Source of the DNA: Apostichopus japonicus
Lineage: Eukaryota > Echinodermata > Holothuroidea > Aspidochirotida > Stichopodidae
Assembly (NCBI RefSeq): GCF_037975245.1
Contig: NW_027288847.1
Span: forward strand, 1-47,935
Direction: 5' to 3'
DNA length: 47,935 bases
Position numbers and translations under genes: made by a program. Under the pieces are notes generated by a model. It was not told the origin of the DNA. It made no database searches and was given only the letters and a program-made list of their open reading frames with translations. Within the stretch, counting starts at the first letter, position 1, and the number at the start of each line of letters is the position of its first letter. Below, piece after piece: positions 39,317 through 47,935 of the stretch.

Positions 39317-40186
39317 ACACGTCACGCTCTCGAGCGCAACCAACCGCGCCACGACAGCAGCTGATATAAATCTATGTTCGTTCCTAATACTTCAAGTTCC
39401 AGAGAACCCTATCAGAGCGCTGCAAAAGCAAACTGCCGTGGCCGGGTCTCGAGCCCAGGACCCAAAACACGTCACGCTCTCGAGCGCAACCAACCGCGCC
39501 ACGACAGCAGCTGATATAAATCTATGTTCGTTCCTAATACTTCAAGTTCCAGAGAACCCTATCAGAGCGCTGCAAAAGCAAACTGCCGTGGCCGGGTCTC
39601 GAGCCCAGGACCCAAAACACGTCACGCTCTCGAGCGCAACCAACCGCGCCACGACAGCAGCTGATATAAATCTATGTTCGTTCCTAATACTTCAAGTTCC
39701 AGAGAACCCTATCAGAGCGCTGCAAAAGCAAACTGCCGTGGCCGGGTCTCGAGCCCAGGACCCAAAACACGTCACGCTCTCGAGCGCAACCAACCGCGCC
39801 ACGACAGCAGCTGATATAAATCTATGTTCGTTCCTAATACTTCAAGTTCCAGAGAACCCTATCAGAGCGCTGCAAAAGCAAACTGCCGTGGCCGGGTCTC
39901 GAGCCCAGGACCCAAAACACGTCACGCTCTCGAGCGCAACCAACCGCGCCACGACAGCAGCTGATATAAATCTATGTTCGTTCCTAATACTTCAAGTTCC
40001 AGAGAACCCTATCAGAGCGCTGCAAAAGCAAACTGCCGTGGCCGGGTCTCGAGCCCAGGACCCAAAACACGTCACGCTCTCGAGCGCAACCAACCGCGCC
40101 ACGACAGCAGCTGATATAAATCTATGTTCGTTCCTAATACTTCAAGTTCCAGAGAACCCTATCAGAGCGCTGCAAAAGCAAACTGC
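39317..40186. repeat. Homogeneous block 5
   Basis: Nearly six monomers of consensus sequence between two disturbed stretches. I noticed no difference inside it. Confidence 0.87.
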
Positions 40187-43100
40187 CCGTGGCCGGGGTC
40201 TCGAGCCCAGGACCCAAAACACGTCACGCTCTCGAGCGCAACCAACCGCGCCACGACAGCAGCTGATATAAATCTATGTTCGTTCCTAATACTTCAAGTT
40301 CCAGAGAACCCTATCAGAGCGCTGCAAAAGCAAACTGCCGTGGCCGGGTCTCGAGCCAGGACCCAAAACACGTCACGCTCTCGAGCGCAACCAACCGCGC
40401 CACGACAGCAGCTGATATAAATCTATGTTCGTTCCTAATACTTCAAGTTCCAGAGAACCCTATCAGAGCGCTGCAAAAGCAAACTGCCGTGGCCGGGTCT
40501 CGAGCCCAGGACCCAAAACACGTCACGCTCTCGAGCGCAACCAACCGCGCCACGACAGCAGCTGATATAAATCTATGTTCGTTCCTAATACTTCAAGTTC
40601 CAGAGAACCCTATCAGAGCGCTGCAAAAGCAAACTGCCGTGGCCGGGTCTCGAGCCCAGGACCCAAAACACGTCACGCTCTCGAGCGCAACCAACCGCGC
40701 CACGACAGCAGCTGATATAAATCTATGTTCGTTCCTAATACTTCAAGTTCAGAGAACCCTATCAGAGCGCTGCAAAAGCAAACTGCCGTGGCCGGGTCTC
40801 GAGCCCAGGACCCAAAACACGTCACGCTCTCGAGCGCAACCAACCGCGCCACGACAGCAGCTGATATAAATCTATGTTCGTTCCTAATACTTCAAGTTCC
40901 AGAGAACCCTATCAGAGCGCTGCAAAAGCAAACTGCCGTGGCCGGGTCTCGAGCCCAGGACCCAAAACACGTCACGCTCTCGAGCGCAACCAACCGCGCC
41001 ACGACAGCAGCTGATATAAATCTATGTTCGTTCCTAATACTTCAAGTTCCAGAGAACCCTATCAGAGCGCTGCAAAAGCAAACTGCCGTGGCCGGGTCTC
41101 GAGCCCAGGACCCAAAACACGTCCGCTCTCGAGCGCAACCAACCGCGCCACGACAGCAGCTGATATAAATCTATGTTCGTTCCTAATACTTCAAGTTCAG
41201 AGAACCCTATCAGAGCGCTGCAAAAGCAAACTGCCGTGGCCGGGGTCTCGAGCCCAGGACCCAAAACACGTCACGCTCTCGAGCGCAACCAACCGCGCCA
41301 CGACAGCAGCTGATATAAATCTATGTTCGTTCCTAATACTTCAAGTTCCAGAGAACCCCTATCAGAGCGCTGCAAAAGCAAACTGCCGTGGCCGGGTCTC
41401 GAGCCCAGGACCCAAAACACGTCACGCTCTCGAGCGCAACCAACCGCGCCACGACAGCAGCTGATATAAATCTATGTTCGTTCCTAATACTTCAAGTTCC
41501 AGAGAACCCTATCAGAGCGCTGCAAAAGCAAACTGCCGTGGCCGGGTCTCGAGCCCAGGACCCAAAACACGTCACGCTCTCGAGCGCAACCAACCGCGCC
41601 ACGACAGCAGCTGATATAAATCTATGTTCGTTCCTAATACTTCAAGTTCCAGAGAACCCTATCAGAGCGCTGCAAAAGCAAACTGCCGTGGCCGGGGTCT
41701 CGAGCCCAGGACCCAAAACACGTCACGCTCTCGAGCGCACCCAACCGCGCCACGACAGCAGCTGATATAAATCTATGTTCGTTCCTAATACTTCAAGTTC
41801 CAGAGAACCCTATCAGGAGCGCTGCAAAAGCAAACTGCCGTGGCCGGGTCTCGAGCCCAGGACCCAAAACACGTCACGCTCTCGAGCGCAACCAACCGCG
41901 CCACGACAGCAGCTGATATAAATCTATGTTCGTTCCTAATACTTCAAGTTCCAGAGAACCCTATCAGAGCGCTGCAAAAGCAAACTGCCGTGGCCGGGTC
42001 TCGAGCCCAGGACCCAAAACACGTCACGCTCTCGAGCGCAAACCAACCGCGCCACGACAGCAGCTGATATAAATCTATGTTCGTTCCTAATACTTCAAGT
42101 TCCAGAGAACCCTATCAGAGCGCTGCAAAAGCAAACTGCCGTGGCCGGGTCTCGAGCCCAGGACCCAAAACACGTCACGCTCTCGAGCGCAACCAACCGC
42201 GCCACGACAGCAGCTGATATAAATCTATGTTCGTTCCTAATACTTCAAGTTCCAGAGAACCCTATCAGAGCGCTGCAAAAGCAAACTGCCGTGGCGGGTC
42301 TCGAGCCAGGACCCAAAAACACGTCACGCTCTCGAGCGCAACCAACCGCGCCCACGACAGCAGCTGATATAAATCTATGGTTCGTTCCCTAATACTTCAA
42401 GTTCCAGAGAACCCTATCAGAGCGCTGCAAAAGCAAACTGCCGTGGCCGGGTCTCGAGCCCAGGACCCAAAACACGTCACGCTCTCGAGCGCAACCAACC
42501 GCGCCACGACAGCAGCTGATATAAATCTATGTTCGTTCCTAATACTTCAAGTTCCAGAGAACCCTATCAGAGCGCTGCAAAAGCAAACTGCCGTGGCCGG
42601 GTCTCGAGCCCAGGACCCAAAACACGTCACGCTCTCGAGCGCAACCAACCGCGGCCACGACAGCAGCTGATATAAATCTATGTTCGTTCCTATACTTCAA
42701 GTTCCAGAGAACCCTATCAGAGCGCTGCAAAAGCAAACTGCCGTGGCCGGGTCTCGAGCCCAGGACCCAAAACACGTCACGCTCTCGAGCGCAACCAACC
42801 GCGCCACGACAGCAGCTGATATAAATCTATGTTCGTTCCTAATACTTCAAGTTCCAGAGAACCCTATCAGAGCGCTGCAAAAGCAAACTGCCGTGGCCGG
42901 GTCTCGAGCCCAGACCCAAAACACGTCACGCTCTCGAGCGCAACCAACCGCGCCACGACAGCAGCTGATATAAATCTATGTTCGTTCCTAATACTTCAAG
43001 TTCCAGAGAACCCTATCAGAGCGCTGCAAAAGCAAACTGCCGTGCCGGGTCTCGAGCCAGGACCCAAAACACGTCACGCTCTCGAGCGCAACCAACCGCG

Positions 43101-46100
43101 CCACGACAGCAGCTGATATAAATCTATGTTCGTTCCTAATACTTCAAGTTCCAGAGAACCCTATCAGAGCGCTGCAAAAGCAAACTGCCGTGGCCGGGTC
43201 TCGAGCCCAGGACCCAAAACACGTCACGCTCTCGAGCGCAACCAACCGCGCCACGACAGCAGCTGATATAAATCTATGTTCGTTCCTAATACTTCAAGTT
43301 CCAGAGAACCCTATCAGAGGCGCTGCAAAAGCAAACTGCCGTGGCCGGGTCTCGAGCCCAGGACCCAAAACACGTCCACGCTCTCGAGCGCAACCAACCG
43401 CGGCCACGACAGCAGCTGATATAAATCTATGTTCGTTCCTAATACTTCAAGTTCCAGAGAACCCTATCCAGAGCGCTGCAAAAGCCAAACTGCGCTGGCC
43501 GGGTCTCGAGCCCAGGACCAAAACACGTCACGCTCTCGAGCGCAACCAACCGCGCCACGACAGCAGCTGATATAAATCTATGTTCGTTCCTAATACTTCA
43601 AGTTCCAGAGAACCCTATCAGAGCGCTGCAAAAGCAAACTGCCGTGGCCGGGTCTCGAGCCCAGGACCCAAAACACGTCACGCTCTCGAGCGCAACCAAC
43701 CGCGCCACGACAGCAGCTGATATAAATCTATGTTCGTTCCTAATACTTCAAGTTCCAGAGAACCCTATCAGAGCGCTGCAAAAGCAAACTGCCGTGGCCG
43801 GGTCTCGAGCCCAGGACCCAAAACACGTCACGCTCTCGAGCGCAACCAACCGCGCCACGACAGCAGCTGATATAAATCTATGTTCGTTCCTAATACTTCA
43901 AGTTCCAGAGAACCTATCAGAGCGCTGCAAAAGCAAACTGCCGTGGCCGGGTCTCGAGCCAGGACCCAAAACACGTCACGCTCTCGAGCGCAACCAACCG
44001 CGCCACGACAGCAGCTGATAAATCTATGTTCGTTCCTAATACTTCAAGTTCCAGAGAACCCTATCAGAGCGCTGCAAAAAGCAAACTGCCGTGGCCGGGT
44101 CTCGAGCCCATGACCCAAAAACACGTCACGCTCTCGAGCGCAACCAACGCGCCACGACAGCAGCTGATATAAATCTATGTTCGTTCCTAATACTTCAAGT
44201 TCCAGAGAACCCTATCAGAGCGCTGCAAAAGCAAACTGCCGTGGCCGGGTCTCGAGCCCCAGGACCCAAAACACGTCACGCTCTCGAGCGCAACCAACCG
44301 CGCCACGACAGCAGCTGATATAAATCTATGTTCGTTCCTAATACTTCAAGTTCCAGAGAACCCTATCAGAGCGCTGCAAAAGCAAACTGCCGTGGCCGGG
44401 TCTCGAGCCCAGGACCCAAAACACGTCACGCTCTCGAGCGCAACCAACCGCGCCACGACAGCAGCTGATATAAATCTATGTTCGTTCCTAATACTTCAAG
44501 TTCCAGAGAACCCTATCAGAGCGCTGCAAAAGCAAACTGCCGTGGCCGGGTCTCGAGCCCAGGACCCAAAACACGTCACGCTCTCGAGCGCAACCAACCG
44601 CGCCACGACAGCAGCTGATATAAATCTATGTTTCGTTCCTAATACTTCAAGTTCCAGAGAACCCTATCAGAGCGCTGCAAAAGCAAACTGCCGTGGCCGG
44701 GTCTCGAGCCCAGGACCCAAAACACGTCACGCTCTCGAGCGCAACCCAACCGCGCACGACAGCAGCTGATATAAATCTATGTTCGTTCCTAATACTTCAA
44801 GTTCCAGAGAACCCTATCAGAGCGCTGCAAAAGCAAACTGCCGTGGCCGGGTCTCGAGCCCAGGACCCAAAACACGTCACGCTCTCGAGCGCAACCAACC
44901 GCGCCACGACAGCAGCTGATATAAATCTATGTTCGTTCCTAATACTTCAAGTTCCAGAGAACCCTATCAGAGCGCTGCAAAAGCAAACTGCCGTGGCCGG
45001 GTCTCGAGCCCAGGACCCAAAACACGTCACGCTCTCGAGCGCAACCAACCGCGCCACGACAGCAGCTGATATAAATCTATGTTCGTTCCTAATACTTCAA
45101 GTTCCAGAGAACCCTATCAGAGCGCTGCAAAAGCAAACTGCCGTGGCCGGGTCTCGAGCCCAGGACCCAAAACACGTCACGCTCTCGAGCGCAACCAACC
45201 GCGCCACGACAGCAGCTGATATAAATCTATGTTCGTTCCTAATACTTCAAGTTCCAGAGAACCCTATCAGAGCGCTGCAAAAGCAAACTGCCGTGGCCGG
45301 GTCTCGAGCCCAGGGACCCAAAAACACGTCACGCTCTCGAGCGCAACCAACCGCGCCACGACAGCAGCTGATATAAATCTATGTTCGTTCCTAATACTTC
45401 AAGTTCCAGAGAACCCTATCAGAGCGCTGCAAAAGCAAACTGCCGTGGCCGGGTCTCGAGCCCAGGACCCAAAACACGTCACGCTCTCGAGCGCAACCAA
45501 CGCGCCACGACAGCAGCTGATATAAATCTATGTTCGTTCCTAATACTTCAAGTTCCAGAGAACCCTATCAGAGCGCTGCAAAAGCAAACTGCCGTGGCCG
45601 GGTCTCGAGCCCAGGGACCAAAACACGTCACGCTCTCGAGCGCAACCAACCGCGCCACGACAGCAGCTGATATAAATCTATGTTCGTTCCTAATACTTCA
45701 AGTTCCAGAGAACCCTATCAGAGCGCTGCAAAAGCAAACTGCCGTGCCGGGTCTCGAGCCAGGACCCAAAACACGTCACGCTCTCGAGCGCAACCAACCG
45801 CGCCACGACAGCAGCTGATATAAAATCTATGTTCGTTCCTAATACTTCAAGTTCCAGAGAACCCTATCAGAGCGCTGCAAAAGCAAACTGCCGTGGCCGG
45901 GTCTCGAGCCCAGGACCCAAAACACGTCACGCTCTCGAGCGCAACCAACCGCGCCACGACAGCAGCTGATATAAATCTATGTTCGTTCCTAATACTTCAA
46001 GTTCAGAGAACCCTATCAGAGCGCTGCAAAAGCAAACTGCCGTGGCCGGGTCTCGAGCCCAGGACCCAAAACACGTCACGCTCTCGAGCGCAACCAACCG

Positions 46101-47935
46101 CGCCACGACAGCAGCTGATATAAATCTATGTTCGTTCCTATACTTCAAGTTCCAGAGAACCCTATCAGAGCGCTGCAAAAGCAAACTGCCGTGGCCGGGT
46201 CTCGAGCCCAGGACCCAAAACACGTCACGCTCTCGAGCGCAACCAACCGCGCCACGACAGCAGCTGATATAAATCTATGTTCGTTCCTAATACTTCAAGT
46301 TCCAGAGAACCCTATCAGAGCGCTGCAAAAGCAAACTGCCGTGGCGGGTCTCGAGCCCAGGACCCAAAAACACGTCACGCTCTCGAGCGCAACCAACCGC
46401 GCCACGACAGCAGCTGATATAAATCTATGTTCGTTCCTAATACTTCAAGTTCCAGAGAACCCTATCAGAGCGCTGCAAAAGCAAACTGCCGTGGCCGGGT
46501 CTCGAGCCCAGGACCCAAAACACGTCACGCTCTCGAGCGCAACCAACCGCGCCACGACAGCAGCTGATATAAATCTATGTTCGTTCCTAATACTTCAAGT
46601 TCCAGAGAACCCTATCAGAGCGCTGCAAAAGCAAACTGCCGTGGCCGGGTCTCGAGCCAGGACCCAAAACACGTCACGCTCTCGAGCGCAACAACCGCGC
46701 CACGACAGCAGCTGATATAAATCTATGTTCGTTCCTAATACTTCAAGTTCCAGAGAACCCTATCAGAGCGCTGCAAAAGCAAACTGCCGTGGCCGGGTCT
46801 CGAGCCAGGACCCAAAACACGTCACGCTCTCGAGCGCAACCAACCGCGCCACGACAGCAGCTGATATAAATCTATGTTCGTTCCTAATACTTCAAGTTCC
46901 AGAGAACCCTATCAGAGCGCTGCAAAAGCAAACTGCCGTGGCCGGGTCTCGAGCCCAGGACCCAAAACACGTCACGCTCTCGAGCGCAACCAACCGCGCC
47001 ACGACAGCAGCTGATATAAATCTATGTTCGTTCCTAATACTTCAAGTTCCAGAGAACCTATCAGAGCGCTGCAAAAGCAAACTGCCGTGGCCGGGTCTCG
47101 AGCCCAGGACCCAAAACACGTCACGCTCTCGAGCGCAACCAACGCGCCACGACAGCAGCTGATATAAATCTATGTTCGTTCCTAATACTTCAAGTTCCAG
47201 AGAACCCTATCAGAGCGCTGCAAAAGCAAACTGCCGTGGCCGGGTCTCGAGCCCAGGACCCAAAACACGTCACGCTCTCGAGCGCAACCAACCGCGCCAC
47301 GACAGCAGCTGATATAAATCTATGTTCGTTCCTAATACTTCAAGTTCCAGAGAACCCTATCAGAGCGCTGCAAAAGCAAACTGCCGTGGCGGGTCTCGAG
47401 CCCAGGACCCAAAACACGTCACGCTCTCGAGCGCAACCAACCGCGCCACGACAGCAGCTGATATAAATCTATGTTCGTTCCTAATACTTCAAGTTCAGAG
47501 AACCCTAATCAGAGCGCTGCAAAAGCAAACTGCCGTGGCCGGGTCTCGAGCCCAGGACCCAAAACACGTCACGCTCTCGAGCGCAACCAACCGCGCCACG
47601 ACAGCAGCTGATATAAATCTATGTTCGTTCCTAATACTTCAAGTTCCAGAGAACCCTATCAGAGCGCTGCAAAAGCAAACTGCCGTGGCCGGGTCTCGAG
47701 CCCAGGACCCAAAACACGTCACGCTCACGAGCTGCAACCAACCGCGCCACGACAGCAGCTGATATAAATCTATGTTCGTTCCTAATACTTCAAGTTCCAG
47801 AGAACCCTATCAGAGCGCTGCAAAAGCAAACTGCCGTGGCCGGGTCTCGAGCCCAGGACCCAAAACACGTCACGCTCTCGAGCGCAACCAACCGCGCCAC
47901 GACAGCAGCTGATATAAATCTATGTTCGTTCCTAA
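40187..47935. repeat. Most degraded part of the array
   Basis: Around 50 monomers, most with at least one change. Besides C, G and A run-length changes (for example near 40187, 40198, 40356, 40751, 41199, 41243, 41359, 41697, 42300, 42360, 44082, 45315, 46365), there are clear non-homopolymer events: A lost near 41124, A to C at 41740, a cluster at 43319-43520, loss of a TA near 44019, G to T at 44111, and T to A at 47727 with T inserted near 47733. Density is the highest in the window and continues to its end. This could be the approach to an array edge, where monomers normally diverge, or simply a badly polished stretch. Confidence 0.83.
43319..43520. repeat. Most divergent monomers in the window
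   Basis: About eight changes in 200 bases: G gained near 43320, C gained near 43376, G gained near 43403, C gained near 43469, C gained near 43485, CG to GC at 43494-43495, and C lost near 43518. The CG/GC swap lies in the acceptor strand of the minus-strand tRNA-like head. The cluster is much denser than its surroundings. Confidence 0.8.

Larger units (their letters stand above)
1..47935. repeat. 150-bp satellite array, about 319.6 head-to-tail copies
   Basis: Seen: the block starting CGAGCCCAGG at base 1 recurs at 151, 301, 451 and onward to the window end, always in the same orientation, with no interruption by unique sequence. Composition per monomer is A43 C49 G32 T26 (54% G+C) with 12 CpG. 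Each monomer has two CTCGAG sites (monomer positions 30-35 and 149-4 across the junction), one CAGCTG (59-64) and one GGTCTC. No higher-order period is visible: adjacent monomers in the clean blocks are identical, so there are no monomer subtypes to alternate. Known: arrays of this size and homogeneity are typical of eukaryotic heterochromatic satellites kept uniform by unequal exchange or gene conversion. Both array ends lie outside the window, so total size is unknown. The monomer is close to nucleosome-core length, but phasing is only a guess. Confidence 0.99.

Noticed and set aside
39170-39352. Minus-strand frames of 60-98 codons (also at 41034-41264, 42539-42775 and 45927-46223)
   Set aside because: They arise only where indels remove the stop normally present in each minus-strand frame. 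They are antisense readings of the same monomer.
1-47935. CRISPR array
   Set aside because: There are no spacers: the full 150 bp repeats without variable segments, and no cas-like gene is present.

Overview
The whole 47,935-base window is one head-to-tail satellite array. A 150-bp monomer (54% G+C; A43 C49 G32 T26) repeats about 319.6 times. Taking the monomer to begin at base 1 (CGAGCCCAGG), the window starts at monomer position 1 and ends at position 88, so net length change over the array is only about -3 bases. There is no flanking unique DNA, no protein gene I believe in, no rRNA, no CRISPR and no autonomous transposon. Very long, highly homogeneous satellite arrays point to a eukaryotic, probably animal, chromosome (pericentromeric, subtelomeric, B/sex-chromosome or similar heterochromatin). 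I cannot name the species.

The main result comes from the minus strand. Each monomer there contains a 75-nt segment that folds like a tRNA: acceptor stem 6 of 7 pairs, perfect 4-bp D stem with a GG-containing loop, degenerate anticodon arm, perfect 5-bp T stem (one wobble) with a 7-nt loop, then a discriminator A. It carries A-box-like and B-box-like RNA polymerase III promoter elements 34 bp apart, and a TTTT tract begins 6 nt after its 3' end. The other 75 bp is an unrelated, more A+T-rich body. A tRNA-like head plus an unrelated body is the architecture of a tRNA-derived SINE, so I read this satellite as a SINE (or tRNA-related element) that was amplified in tandem. The window's plus strand is antisense to it.

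Layout: 1-2310 identical monomers; 2251-2399 one 149-bp variant monomer; 2400-20443 about 120 monomers with one noticed substitution (17806); 20444-24707 a patch of single-base indels; 24708-33902 nearly identical again (substitutions at 27393 and 31139, one G insertion near 31793); 33903-36364 indel-rich; 36365-39138 mostly clean; 39139-39316 noisy; 39317-40186 clean; 40187-47935 the most degraded part. The changes are mainly one-base gains or losses in short runs of C, G or A, and they are grouped in patches. This looks at least partly like uneven consensus polishing of a long-read assembly rather than evolution.

Because 150 is divisible by 3, one plus-strand frame stays open across whole blocks (for example 6,026 codons from 2388). 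It has no ATG in the repeated part and is freely broken by indels elsewhere, so I treat it as a by-product of the repeat length and not as a gene.
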